From contig FN649733.1 of the NCBI GenBank assembly GCA_000310025.1, positions 389,329 through 453,328 of the forward strand: DNA of 64,000 nt, given 5' to 3'. The notes beneath the pieces were generated by a model. It was not told the DNA's origin, ran no database searches, and saw only the letters and a list, made by a program, of their open reading frames with translations. The position numbers and the translations under genes are program-made. This document shows positions 37,583-52,500 of the stretch, in pieces (position 1 is the first letter of the stretch; each line of letters starts with the position of its first letter). The stretch is from Ectocarpus siliculosus (taxonomy: Eukaryota; Sar; Phaeophyceae; Ectocarpales; Ectocarpaceae).

Positions 37583-40500
37583 ATGACTGATCAGAGTGAG
37601 CCTGCGGTTGCCTCTAGCGAAGCCGCTGCTGAAGAGAGTGAAGAACAACCAATGGCCGACGTTGAAGATCGAAAGGATGGGGATCCTCCCGAAAGAACGT
37701 CAACCGAGGATAAGGGCCGCATGGACAGCAGTGTAGTGGTGGATCCATCTACGGGAGAAGTGGCTGGCACAGAGGATGATATCGCCGCTGATGTGATCCC
37801 CCCTCCTAAGCGAAAATCCCATCGACCATCCTTGGAGGTGGTCAAGGTGAAGGTGGACTCCTTCTACGATAAGGCTTCCTTCAAACAAGAGCTGCAGGTG
37901 AGACGGCATATCTACAAACCGCACACTACATGCACATGTAGACTACCGTAGACCACTACCAATAGTTAATAAGAACATGAGTAAGGATGCCTGTCATTGC
38001 ACGTACCACGTTCCTCAAGGTACGGCACCTTGCTTTAAATGAGCCGGATATCCATGAAAAGTTCCCTCTACGGCTGTTGTAATCTGTAACGGTGAGTGTA
38101 CACTTAGATTTCACAAACCATATCCTTCAACGATTTCTAACCACCACCCATTTCAATTCTGACAGCACGGAGAGCTGGCCCGGAACAACATCGCTCCTCA
38201 CCACTCCTTCGGATTGGACACAGCAAGACCAGACAACCTCAGGTACATCGAGCCGGGCAAGGTGATGTACGCCGCTGGTAATACCCTGGTGATCCTTGAG
38301 GTGTCCACCATGAAGCGACGAGTCATCTTCGGGCTGGACGGTGGCGGGGTGGGTTGTTTCGCTGTGCACCCGACTGGCACGCTGGTTGCGGTCGGAGACA
38401 AGGGGTCGATGCCCAACATCTACGTGTACGAGTACCCCAGCTTCAAAATAGCCAAGGTACGAGATCTTCCAGCAATGCAACAACTTCAAGTTGGAGCTGC
38501 GCGAACAAACCAAATATCGCTCAACAGATAGAAATTCCCATGACGGATGCTTTGAAGAGGGAGTGCTAAACCGGATGCTTGAGTACATCTACATATGCAT
38601 ATATTTCTTGGTACAGTACTGACTTAAATGTACTTAAAATACCTTCGACAACCAGTGGCTTTCTTTGGGGAACTCGTGGTCTGCAATATTTCAGGTGTTG
38701 CGGAAGGGAACCGAGCGAGGGTACTGCGCTATGGACTTTACCACCACCGGAGAGAAGCTGGCTAGCGTGGGGCAGGCTCCTGACTTCATGCTCACAGTTT
38801 GGGACTGGGTCAACGAGAAAGTCATCCTTCATTGCAAGGCCTTTGGACAAGATGTTGCCAAGGTGAATGGACTGTCTATTGTTGGTGGTTAGAGGGGGTC
38901 AGGTCTACAGTATGGCACTTCGCATGTTCGATGGTTTGAAATCGAGAACGTGCTCGAAGTAAGAATAGTTGACCATTTGCCGCGGCTGGCCGCTCTATGT
39001 GACAACTGTGCGAAGAGCGTGGTAGGTTTATGGGGCTGATCCATGAAATTCATCTGGAGTTAGTCGGCGCTGAGTTCCACGGTAAAACAGAATGGCTTCA
39101 TAAACCTAACACGGGAAATAGTCGGTAGTTCGAACCCCATCACATCGAAAAACAGATCGTGGGGAAATAATCGCTGCCCCTGTTTTCTGCAGGTTTCGTT
39201 TTCCCCGGACGATGAGGGCCGTTTGACCACGTCAGGCACGGGACACATCCGCTTCTGGCGAGTAGCAAGCACGTTTACAGGCCTCAAGCTGCAGGGGGAG
39301 ATCGGCAAGTTCGGTAAGGTCGAAATGACGGACATCGACTGCTTCTGCCACATGCCGGACGGGAAAGTGGTCTCCGGGGCGGAGTCGGGCTGTCTGCTGA
39401 TATGGGAAGGGCAGTTCATCAAGTGCCAGGTCGTGCGGCCTGGGAAGACGGGCTGCCACGACGGTCCTGTCTTGCACGTGTCCCTTGACAGAACCGACAT
39501 GCTCGTGGTCACGGCTGGTGCCGACGGGTACGTGCGCTGGTGGCCGTTCGCCGGTATCGACAGCGCGGATGCGGACGATGACTCCATGTGCTGCGAGGTT
39601 TCCCCGGTACGGGAGCTTTTCATCGGCGAGGGCGTCAACGCGCGTTGCGTCGAGCGCGGCGGCGTTCGAGATGACCCCAATTCAGACCACTTCCTGGTGA
39701 CAGATGGAGCGGGGGCGCTGTGGCAGGTTCCCATCTCGCAACCAGCGACGGCTGACTCTCCCGCCCCGGACACGAGACAGCTGGCCACTTTCCACGCCGG
39801 TGCCATCACGGGCTTGGACACGAGTTTCCTGGAGCAGCTCGCGGCAACCTGCGGAGTTGATGGAACGGTGCGCATCTGGGACTTCCTCACCAAGAAGCCT
39901 CTGGAGATGGCACGGTTCCCGCGGGCAGCGCAGTGCCTCGTGTGGGCCAACGACCACGTTGACCCCGCCGGTCACACCGTGGCGGTGGGATTTGCGGACG
40001 GCGTGGTGAGGGTACTGGTTCGAGATCCCCGGGGTGAAGGAGCCAGGGGCGACGCAGCGGGGGGCTTGGGGGGCAGCTCTGATGGTGGAAACGGCTCGCT
40101 GCGACGGGCGCAGACGCTGAAGCCGCACGACAGCGGCGTGGCCGGTCTCGCGTACAGTCCGAACGGAAAGTTGCTGGCCACCGTTGGGAAGGATTGCAAG
40201 CTTTTCTTCATCAAGTCTTGCTTGACCGCAGAGGTAATTGCAAAGAGAGTCGGTGTTGATGTTGCTAGATGACGAAGCGCAAAGACGTAGATTGAGACAA
40301 CTACCGAAGTTCGCCCTTGTTTTGTGCCTCGTGGTTCGGAACATTGCCCGGGCCCCTTCCGATGCTTCGCCGGGGAATTCGTCAAGCAAACGATAGTTGG
40401 CCAGGCAGCAAGACCCCGTTCGTTTCGCGCACAAGCTCGGTTCCCCCACTCAACTGCTACTCGTTTCTGCTTCGTGGTACAATGAGCTGTATATGTGTGT

Positions 40501-43500
40501 CGCGCTGTTTCCTTGACCGCATATCACGGCCCCTTGTTCGCGATCGAACCGTACTTTCCCAGATGCAAGACTACGTCCCGGTTGGGTTTTACACGCTGCC
40601 GTCGACACCGACGAGCGTGTGTTGGCGGAAAGACTCGTCGAGCGTGATCGTCACCTGCGTCGGGGGAGAAGTGGCGCAGGTCGATCTTTCCGGCGGCCAC
40701 CTCGATGGGGTTGATTCGAGTCAGGTGCGTGCGTATTACTGCTGTTGCCTTGTCGTGGATCATTTCTTATTGACGCCTATTAGCTCGTGTCTTCAGTTGC
40801 CGTACGTAATGGTTGGGTGTGTTTTGTTTTTGTTCTGTGGGTATTTCTTATTTTGTAGTTTTGGGGACGGAATATCGGACACGTCGTGGTTCGAATACAA
40901 TGTGCCGGCATCACCCGTGAGCGGCTCGGTGCTTGGGATGAAACCGAAATTCTTCCCAACCTCTTGAGTCAAAATTCTCATCGACGGAACGATATGCATG
41001 TCAAAACTGGGCATGTTGCTTTGGCTGCATCTTTTCTGTATGCTGCAGTCGTTCGAGATCCCCGATATCCCCGTCCGGTGGTACACGTTCAAGAGGCGCC
41101 CCGTGCAATCACTGAGTGCACTCGAGCTCGAATTGCCGGAAGAAGCGGGCGGGGAGACGGCGGCTGATGCGTTGGAGGGGAGCGTCGAGAACGAAGACGG
41201 AGACGAAGAGGGCGAGGAGGACGCATCGAACCAGACTCTGCCGACACCCCCCGCCTTGAAGGCGGTCTACGCCCGGGGAGGGGGAGAAAACTTCTTGCTC
41301 GCGATGGGGGGCTGGGCTCGAGGGGCGATTTTTGAGTGTTCCTGGGAGGTGAGAGTGAGACCTGTGGTAATCTATCCCTCCTTTACTGCTGGTGCCATGC
41401 GTTTGCTCTGCTCCAAGTTGCTGGGATAAGACTGCGTGTGGCGCGGTCGGTGCTGTAAAGGTTGCACCGCGCACGCGTTCAGAAACTGCCTTACAAATGA
41501 TCGCACGTCCTGGAAAGAGTTTTCCAGAGCACGAAGTTAACTTGCATTTGGAGATCCGCTCCCTTTTCTCAGAGAGAGAAAACGCGGCGATCATGCCATG
41601 ACGAACATTTCAAACCATTTAGAAGGGTCGATGCAACCCCCCCCTCGTACCTTTGCCAACGCTATACATGTAGGCCTGTCACACACTTACCGTCAGCACC
41701 CCCCTCTCTCTCGTGATGCTACTGTACGTACGTCCGGTCGCACTTTTAGGAAGAGTTTCCTGTGCGCGACTTCCCCGCGGGGTACGGACCCTCATCAACG
41801 GCCGCCATCGGCGCGAAACCCCCGACCATCACGACCCTACGCTACACTGGCCCCGCCGCCAAAGACGCCTCCTCCGGTGGTTCGAGCCGTGAGACTGGCG
41901 AGGACGACGCGGAGCTTTTTCTCTGCGGGTGCGACGACGGGGCGGTGACGGTGAGGCCGGCCCTCGCGGCGGGGGTGTACGCTCGGGTTCAGGCTCACGA
42001 CGGGAACGCGACGGTGGCGGCGGCGGCGTGCTCGTGCGACGGCGAGTGGATCGTCAGCGGCGACAGCGACGGGCTGTTGGCGGTGCACCGGTTGAGGAGA
42101 GAGCCGTTCGAGGTGCGGATGGCGGGGGTTCTCGCACCGTTGTGTCGAAGATGTTTCCCTCGCGTTGTGTCCTCCGACAGCAGTGCGCACAGCAGCTGGT
42201 TTGGGCACTTTCGAGAGTGAGCGTTGTTGTGCTTCGCTGATGGTAGATTTCTGGCGTCATGGGGACGTATCCGTGATCTTCATCCTGGAGCACTGCATCA
42301 CCTCGTCAATGCCTGACTGGTCGACAACCCGGTCGTCCACCCATTTGTCTCACACTGCGGCATCCCTGTCTGGTGTCCTGTATGTAGTCACAGCGCTAAA
42401 GCCAGACAGGCAGCTGGCCTACCCAGGTACCATGTCCTTCCAAAAACTCCGACACCACTACGTGCAGCATACGCACACACCGTAACGGTACCATTTCTCT
42501 CGAACACCCACTTGGCCTATCTCCCTCTCCCGTGTCACCCTCATCTTACCGTATCTCCCCACACCAAGCAAGTTCCATCTTACTTGTCAGCGGAAGCTAG
42601 CAAGCAAACTTTCTGATCACGCCTCCCCCCGGCCTTGTACGCACGCTGAATTGAATCGTCTTGCAGGCTTCAGCGTTGGAGTTGTCGGAGCGAATGCGAC
42701 ACGTGACGATTCCACCGGCGCTCAGTCCTGCGTCTTCACCAATGGGCTCCAGGTACAGTACTTCGAGAAAACCAACGTTCAAGGACGGCCCGCTTGTTGC
42801 ACGAAAGATGTGGGCTCAATTCATGCTTCCGACCACGACAATTTGAATAGCGTTGATTGGATGTACAAATATAATATCTGTAGCGGCTGACAAGACATCT
42901 GTAAACCCAGTTTTAAGCTTAAGGTAGTGCCACTTTCTTAAGTGCTGGTATGTGGTGAATAGCGCTCGCACTGGATTATCCAGCGACATGGCTGTCTCAA
43001 CAGACACCTGCAACATGGCTACCTTGTACCGCGTGTTCTCTCAACCTCTTCGCACAGCAACAAGAATTTGACGGGAGCACTACGTTTCTCCCTGAGGGTA
43101 CAACGGGAGGCGCAACAATATAACACCGAAAATGATTCTTCCCACCGACTACACAGAACCACCCCTCGTTCTCAAGACTGCTATCAGACGCCTAGCGAAT
43201 ATTTGACCAACCTTAGCTCTCACGCCGTACCCTCTACCGAACAAAATAAACTAAACCGTGCATATGTACATGGTGTAAATGGGGTGAACAACATAAAACG
43301 ATGGATGGAATCGATGAACAGGAGCAAGAAGCGCGGAAAGTCACCCGTTCGGGAACCACCGCCGGCCCCTCGCGCCGCGGAACCCCCAGAGCCGCCAGCC
43401 TTTCTGAGCGAGTACATGGACGACGGCCAGGGGGCTGTGACGGACCTTGACGGTTTCGAACTGGTACGTTACAATTGTTGTCAAAAGGGCGAAATAGAAT

Positions 43501-46500
43501 AATGGCTCCTTGCCCCTGATGAGATGAGACCTTCTTGAGGAGATAGTGTCTCACACGCCGAGAGTTACCAACGGGGTTCGTCGCGGTCTTCTGAGCTAAC
43601 CAAAGCCCCATGAGGCGTTGGTTGGTCTATGTAAGAGGAAACGTTTTCTACCAACACCGCGCCCGCACCGCACACCGTGTTAAAAGCCACACTATTTAAA
43701 CGCCTGCTTGCCGCACGGGATCGACCTAACACCGGATTGCATCTTCGCGCAAGGTGTCATCAACACGCACCAGTGCAACCAGATTAAGATGGCACAAGCG
43801 TCACGTACGTGATGATGCCCTGGTCGTCGCTCTCGGTATTCCCTGCATTCCTAGATTCCTGCACAGAACACGTACGATTCTTACTCCATGCACGTCGATG
43901 TAGGGAACCTAACTAGACGACCTTCGCTAAGACATTTGTTCCAACCCCGAATCTCACTTGACGGCAAACGCACTACTCACTGCATGGCACACCGCTCGAT
44001 TGAAATATCACGCGGCACCGCCGACCGCAGCACCCCGGCAGCAGAAAACGCCCAATGCTCTGGTGCTCGTTGTCTCACCAATACCGCCGTCAGCGTTGAA
44101 ATCCGCAGGCCAGTGTGACAATGATAGATGAACAACGTGGGAACGTTCACCTTGATCGGGAGAGAGACATCTTCTTGGCTACGTCCGCCGTGTACGGCTT
44201 AACCCGTTTGTATAACCGCGTCTTTTGTGCCTCATCTGCTGGAGAGGGATAGACGTGTCCGAGCGGTGGGTTCCCCGCTGAGCCCCGTGAAAAAACGATT
44301 GTTTTCAGAGACGAAACAAAGAAACGTATGCATAGCGTTGGGCTTGTACGCTTTGACCGGAGGTTCACAATACGTGTGGCTACTCACCTACACAGGTGCG
44401 GCCGGTCCCTCAAGGGTTCGGCAGTGAGGCTCCCCTGATTGAGGAGGAGGCTGCGGACATCACGGACGAAGCGGCGTACTCTATCCAGGAGGACAAACTC
44501 AAGACTGAAGACGATAACAGGTACGGTAACTGTAAGCTAGCTCTTTGATATGTGCGGGGTATGTTGTCAAAAAACAACTTTTGAAAATATGATCGGCAAC
44601 ACCTTGCTTCAATAGATCTATGCTCCTCGCCGGAAGAGTACTACACGTAAACAATGGTACACAACAAGGACTGGTCCTCACAATACTACTACACTATGGA
44701 TTCACTCTGCGTTTCTGTAACTGGACCCTAGTTGAGAAAAAGGTACAACCTCCTTGTTCATCGCTTTTCTACATGAACGAAGTAGCAGTGTGTGTTCTCC
44801 GTTCGATACTGCAGGTAAGGAACGTCTGTTTCTGTTGAACCCAGAATATAACCACTGTTCTCCTGTTTACATACATTTCCTTTAGTCTACAACTCTTCAG
44901 TGCCTTTACTTCGTTTGTTGGGAGCGATCCCCCTTTTCAAGATGTATGTATGATACTTCGACTACGACCTATAGATAATTGTTACCCTCCGTCCTTCGTC
45001 TCCCGGCGGGGGATGTCGTTCGTTCGTGAAGAGGAACACCCCTGAATCCTATTCCGCGTGCATACCACTGACTAATTATATATGCTTGTTTAACTTGCGA
45101 CCCAGGCGAAAGGCGGCTGAGGCGAAAAAGGAAGGAGTTCGAGCGATCATACGACAGATGCAGGTAAATACCGTTGATAGATAAAGGGCTCTGACTGTTC
45201 AAACAGTTATTTTTATTTCTGTTCGCCACATAGACTATATCTACATGTAGTGTCAGAAGAGCAGCCGTCTAGCTGGTCGACGCACAACTTATAGGTCGTT
45301 CTTTGCAGGCATCAGCTTGTTGGCTGTTTCGCCTTTTCCAGATTCGACGGTTGATGAAACGGTATAGGAGTAATCCGGATTGGCGCTTGAGGGGAACGGC
45401 GTGGTGACAAAGAGTTTGACAACACCGAGGCAGACAACCTACGGTAGAATGCAATAGAGTGGGAGTAGAACAGCGCGTGGGTCCAAAATGAGTTTCTACA
45501 ATCCTGTTTGTCATAACACCAAATGCTCAAGGCCATTCGGGGCGAACTCCCGTTTCAAGTCGATCATCTCCCGCGAGGGTGCCTTCGCCGCTGCCAGCGT
45601 GCTTAGAACGATGGAGTCCCTGCGTGCGAACAGAGAAAGAAGTATAACTTCCCACATGCGCAAACCTCTCCCGTGGGAACGCTATCCCCCCCGTTTGGCA
45701 CTCGTGTACTAAGGCGGAGTTTGCCCGACTCGTGGAAGAGAACGCCGCCGCCCCCCCAGGAGAACGACTGTCGGAGGCGGACATGCTCATCGATCCCGGG
45801 TACGAGGAAATGTTGGAACGGCAAGGGAAAGAACTTTGCGAAGAGGTGGGCGGACAGCTGTCATTTGTCGGTTTAGGACACTTAATCGAGTACTTCAGGA
45901 GCAATGATGTAGAACTTTGTTGCACATCCATGTCTTCTGCGCACCAATCCTGCGGACGCCCAACATACTGTTGGACGCAACGGCACCAAGTCGCGAGAAG
46001 GCGTTGTACACTTTTCGCAACATCGCCGGAAAGAACGCTTCTTCGGTCGTTCTTAAAGGCACTCGTGTTTCATAGAAAAATTGCTTCGCCGCAGCCGCCG
46101 TGACCAACCCCTCCGATGAACGATCTCAACTCTGGGTTAGGTTTCCTAAACAAGTTCCCCCTGACCGATAGTGGCGCACATGCCAACGTAAAACCAGGAA
46201 AATGCAATCCTTTCCAAACTTTCGTTTATAACCGGTAAGGTCCTGCTTGTGTTTCTTCGTTGATGTCTTCTCATCCAGGTCACCCGTGAGCTCGAGTATT
46301 CCAGAGAGGAGTCGGAACTACACCTCGTGAAGGTAAGCCGTGGTTGGTGTCGAGTAACTTGCACCTCACAAACACCGCGCTGAAACAAAACGAAGTTGGG
46401 GTTCCGGTCGGATGAGATGGTCCGATGTGCTTCTCTGCGTTAGAGCGAAGGGCAAAGTTTTAGCGCCGGAGGCTAGAGAAACCATTTGCAAGTGGATTAG

Positions 46501-49500
46501 AGGGATGACTCCCAGGTCGGCGTAGCCCCGAAAAGTCCTGCGTGCTCGTGTGTTGGTGAATCTTGTAAGACCCACAGCAATGTACTGTAATCATCCATCT
46601 CGATGAGATTTACCCTAGCCCCACAACGAACCACTGTCTCTGTTGATGGGGGAAACAACCCCCGTCGATTCCCGCAAGAAGCCTTCCCATTCGCACCCGC
46701 AAACGTCTCACGTTACACGTTGGCGTCGGTATCGACTGGTATGCTAACCACCTTCATTCGTTTCGGTTTCAGCTTCGACGACACTTCACGGACGATGTGG
46801 AGATGGAGTGCATAACCATGAAGGCGTTGCAATGGGATTACGAGGTGCGTTAGCCGCTTCATGAATGAGTACGGACGATACTCTGCTTCTAATTTCCCTC
46901 CGACTAGATCGGGTTTAGAGTGCAGCTACGCTTGTTGTCTCAACGGACAGAATGGAGGGCGGATGCAGTCCTGGTAGGAACACGGCTGAACTGTTGTATG
47001 TTGATGGAATTGCAAGGGTCGGTAGCAGAATGCGAACGTCACTCAATCACGGAAGTATTGACCATGTAGACAGAGACAGCACAGGCTACAAAGTGTGCAT
47101 TCTTCGGTGTCATGTTTATCAAGCGATGCCCCCTGATACAATGACATGTGGACGTGACGAAGAACGCGCGCCGTTCGATACGTGCGATACTCGGTTTCAA
47201 GACTGCGAAGTGTACGAACAGAAACGGATACGAACGATGGAACTTCGGGCATCGAAATGGCTGGGCACACGTCTATCTGTAATCGGTAGAGTAGTGGAAA
47301 TATCACCATCGATCCGGATGGACAGAAACGAGTTTCAGCGAAATACACGTACATAGTTTGTAGCAGGTTTGCAAACGACAACGACTCCCCTACATTCCTG
47401 TGCCGATTTCTTCGCTTTCTCCCCGCCTGTCGGCATATCTCGGCGTGTGTCCTCTGTCGGTCGTAGATCAGCAGCTTTAGGGTAGAGAAGCCCAGCGCGG
47501 GACTGCGCAAGCTCCTGGACGCGGTGCACAAGCAGATCCGAGGCGAGGAGAGGGAGCACATGGCCGCCGTACAGGCGGAGATGAACGGGGACCGCACGGG
47601 AGAGGTGAGAGGAAGCATGCATGTTACGCTCATCCGTATTTCCATCCTTATGGGATCGCCCTTCGCTTGTTGTAACAGGTTTGTTTGGTGTAACGGGTTC
47701 GTTCCGGTACCTGGCTCCATTTTCACGGTTCTGCGTCGGGATAGGAGTGTAGCGCATAGTACAGTAAGCGCGATTCCATCGTACGTTGGCGTTGCTCGTG
47801 ATTTTTTTCTGCCATTTTACGGTGTGCGTCCGTCGAGGGATATAGTAGTTCGATTCTTGCCGCACTTCTGTTGAGATTCAAAAAAGGGGCGCGGCACCTC
47901 TGTATGTACGGGAGCCAACAAGTACCTGGCGCAATTGAGCAGGCTCACACCAGCTTACCTGATACGTTGAAACGTCATACCGCCTGCGGTGCCTGCCCAT
48001 GGACTAGCTATAATTCACCACCCGTGAGACCTGATAAATCCTCAATCGTCACCGTGCCCGTTTCTTCTCGATTGCTCGCGTCTCAAGGCCGGGCTGGCAT
48101 CCTCGGGAGTGATGGGCGCGCAAGGGAGGTTACCCGCAGCCGACGGCAGCGCGCTTTCAGGCGGGGGCGGGGCGAGTGGTAGTGCAAGCTTCAGGGGGAG
48201 TGGAGACAGAGAAAGCAGGGCCGAGGAAAAGGCGAGAGAAAAACAAAAACTACAAAGTACAGGAACCGCGTTGAATACACCCGGACAAACACCAGTGTCG
48301 CTGAACCCAAGTGACTTTTACCTGCCCGCCCCGAACCGAGTGAGGTTTATTACAGTAGTTCATTCTGCTCATGAGGAACCAAATTTAAGTCCATCCCCTG
48401 ATGGTTAAGTCCATCCCCTGATGGTTATATGCAGCTCGTCGCTTCCCAAATATGATAGAACCAATTTGAGATTGAGGTATGTCGTTTTTTTTCACGTCTT
48501 ACACCGTTTCACTGCGCGGTTTAATCAATTGAGGGTTGGTACCTAGTTTACGATTTTGCCAACGGTGCACGGTATGTGTGAACGCCCGCTCGAAGACGTC
48601 GGACAGGTGGCGCTATACACACTCCGTAGTTTGAATATCGGGATTATACTTCTACGGTGAGCGCGTGCTACTCCGTCTACCGTACCTCTTCCCGCGGACC
48701 ATCACACGTTTTCTAGTCTATGGCTCTCTTACCCTCTCCCCAAACCGGTCAGCCTAGTAGACGTGGCATCTACACGCGGAGCAACCCGTGAAAGGCAAAC
48801 GTTGATGAATAATGATATTGCAATAGCTCACACGGAGCGTGTGAATGAACACGTGGAGTTGATGGGGCAGTATGGACAAGGTGATGGGGTCTGAAAGAAA
48901 CGTTTCCGCTGCCGTTTGATGGCCCGGTCACAGGTGTCGACATTTGAGGCGCGCAAGGCCAAGCGGCACGCTCGCCAGGTAGCGCTTGCGAAGCTCCTCA
49001 AGGCGAAGCCCGCAGAGGATGCCGACGATCCCCGGTGAGACACGCCAGGCACAATTTTGACGCATTGAACGCATCCCTTCTTGACTGCTTCCTCTCGCGC
49101 CGGGGAAAGGCCGAGACGGTAATCCTGACTTCCATGTCGCACGTTTGCGTCTTGATTACACATCAACCCAGAGGTTGCTTGGTAGGTTGTTTGAGAGGGA
49201 CGCGCGTTGTTACTTTTCCAACGTAGGAAAATGGGGCATTTATTTCGTGTACCGCATCCGTGTGTGCGGCCGTCGAGCCTCGACACCGTCGGTGTTTACA
49301 ATCCCTGCATCCCCCGCCCTCCTGTGCAGACGGCGTCAGGTCTCCTTCGTGTTAATCTCCTTGCCCTTGCCGCGTCCGTGTCCTTTTTTTTTTAATGTTC
49401 CAGGGACGTTGAAGCCATCGCACTCGCCAATTCCAACATGGGGGACTACAAGCTCAAGTCTTCTCCCGATTACGAAGTAAGTGCCCATACTATGCGGAAT

Positions 49501-52500
49501 CGTGACAAAATAGTTGGAAAAACATGTGAAAAAAAGGGAATCGTTCTCGACAGACGTTGGGAGTGTGTACACACCCTTGAACAGGATTTCCACCGATCCA
49601 CTAACTGCTGCTTCTCAACATCAAAACAAGACAACCGTGAGGTAGCAGATGCTTCCAGTATTTCCGGTGTATCTCTTGAGTTTTTCGGAAGCCGTTGACC
49701 TCCCCGGAAGGCCTCAGGGACACCGCGACAAGATCAATCGGTGTATCAATTACGTCAACTCCAGCAGGCATTCCACGCTATTGTCGGACGGGGTCGACCG
49801 CGTCTCAAGACTCAAACGAGCAGGGCATGACACCAGCATCGACGAATCGACTCAAATCCACCAACTCTGGTTCCTTTCGCCCCCCCTGAAGCCCTGTGTT
49901 CTCTCCCGTTTTTGTATCCCACCACTGTGACTGCCCTTCTTGCCCCATCCCTTACCTGTCTCGTCCTTTCCTCCTCGATCACCCCCTCGCCTCCTTTGTT
50001 CCGTTGCCTCACTGCCCCGCAATCCCGAAGGTGCCGGAAGAGATGCAGCTGAACGTAGTCAAAAAGCAACGAGAGATGGTCCTCCTCGAGGACTCGCTGC
50101 ACGCCATGAGATCGAGGTTCAACAGCCGCTTCCTGGCCCTAAGGACGATCAAGCAAGAGATTCTCTCGACCGTTTCGGCGGACAACAGGCGCCTGCGGGA
50201 GATCGATGCCGAGCTGGGGGAGGGCGGGAACGGCGGAGGTAGGTGCCGGTTTGCAGCTGAGGTGGCCTATCGCGTCAGCTGGGCTACAACAAAAAAGGGG
50301 GCCTGTTTGCGTCTGGTCTACAGCAATAATTTTCGTTCCCACCACCGATATGATAGAGAAGTGCTGAAGAGATTCGACCTCGAAGATCGACCGCGTCAAC
50401 TACACCTATACACCTACTACTTGCTGACTAGTATCATTTTGTTCTCTCTAGAACGTCACAGTATACCCGACACGACACTCAAGCACAGCACTACCATGAG
50501 ACGATTTTTTAGGGTCCGTTTAAGTCCAAGATCGAAAACCACCAGCTGAAAAACAACAATACATGGGATTCAGAAACGTTACACGTTCCCTAAAAAAGCA
50601 CTTTCCTGTCTGCACCGGCCGCAGTTTCGTTAAAAAATTATGTCCAAGGTACAACTCGCGATTTCCCGTTCTCCTGCTCAACTATGTGTCTCAACCTACA
50701 AATTATGAAATTCTGCACCGCATACGTGTATCATACGACAATGGCACGACGAAAGGGTGAGACATAGAACACAGCTGCCCAAACACCCCCTCCCCTTGTT
50801 AAGGCGACCTTTGGGAGCCGGCGTTGGACCCTTCAGAGTGGCCAGAAATGCGAGACTACGTGTCCCCGCAAGAGCTGGACGCCTACGCAGCCCTGTGCAA
50901 GTCAGCCGCCGAGGCCGATGAAGCGAGGGGGGGGAAGGCGATCGGCGGCGCGAACCTGCCCCCTGCTCCCCGCAGAGAGACATTGAGCCTGAGTGATTTG
51001 GCCGCGGCTGAGGAAGCGCGCGCTGGGTTGCAACCGGCGACGTTTGCTTCCGGAGGTGCGTTTCGAGGTTTGGTCAAGTCGATGACCTCTCGCGCTGCTT
51101 GCTAACAAGTTGGCAGGGGAGCGTGAGGTATATCCCAAACCCCCTTCAGAACACGGTGGTGGTGGGGAATCGGGCGTGTATTGTCGCAAGAGCATGGACC
51201 GGCGCACACGTAACGCCAAAACGCGAAGCATGACTGGTGACCATGGTGGCATGTGTGTAGAGACACACACAGGATCATCGCCGTTTGCCTCGTGAAATGC
51301 CGCTTCAACGGGGCGGTCGGGGAGGAGGGCGTCACGCATGTCAGAACTGGTGGGCGTCAAACAAAGCGTTTTTGTTTGCTCCAGCAACGAGATTGTTTTG
51401 TTTGGTCGGATTCTCGTCCCTCCGGCCATGGATGATCGATGCCGCTGTTGCTCAGCGACCACCGATTGCGGAAAGGATAGTTTCTTACTCCCACACGTTC
51501 GGTACAACCAGCCGGGTATATCTACACCCGAAAGGACACGCGCCACCTCCCGGCATTTCCTTCATCCCGGTAGCATGCCATCCAACCTCTCGACGACTTG
51601 TCTCCGCGAACACCCCCAGACAACAAAGGCGTGACACAGGCCATCACGACTACTTCTCCTGGCGAAGATCCGGGAGCAACTACACACCCTTCGTCGGAGT
51701 CCGCCCTCACTGTCTCCTCGCCCGGAGCAACCTCGGCAGAAGCAGCGCTGAGGATGGTGAGAGATGTGGACGGCATGATCAACAAGCTCCCGGCTGCAAG
51801 GGGGTCGAAAGGCCGGACTGACGGGGAGCTGAGCGCGCTCGAGGAAGAGGTAAGCACGTGGCTCCTGTCGTACAATGCCCGGCCGGATTCGTGTTTTGCA
51901 GAGCGATTGATTCCTTGACAATAGAAATGTGTGCAATAAAATCATTGTCACTCGAGAATATTGTCGGGTGCTTCATGCGCCAGTGTCGGACGCCTAGGTT
52001 GCCTCCGAGCATCCCACACTTTGCGGTGGTACGTTTACGTACGGTGGTTGCTGCAGAAGCTCCCCCCTTGCCGCTACCTTCACCCGACCTCAAAGAAGTA
52101 TCGGCCTCCACGTCGGGTACTACTGCAAGATGATGGTATTCATGGTGCATTCGCCGTGCTCTCATCACGCATTTGTAACATCACGCTTTCCTTCGGCAGG
52201 AGCGCGCCGCGAGAGACATGCTTCTGCGGCACGAAAGGCGCACTATCCTAGAGGCCGCGGCGGAGAACGTTCTAGCCTTTGATGAGGCCGTGTACGACCT
52301 GAGGAGAGAGAGGATGCTCACAGCCGCGCACCTCAAGGCAGCAGAGCTCAAGTTGCTGGTTTTACGTCAGGCAAGATCGAACACAGTAAAACTGTGTAGA
52401 ATAAAATAGAAGAGAGAGTATTGTAGAGGTCTGTTTGTCACGATTTGTCTCACTCGGTGATCTCTCAACCTGGGGCGGCGAATGACAGGATTGCAGAAAG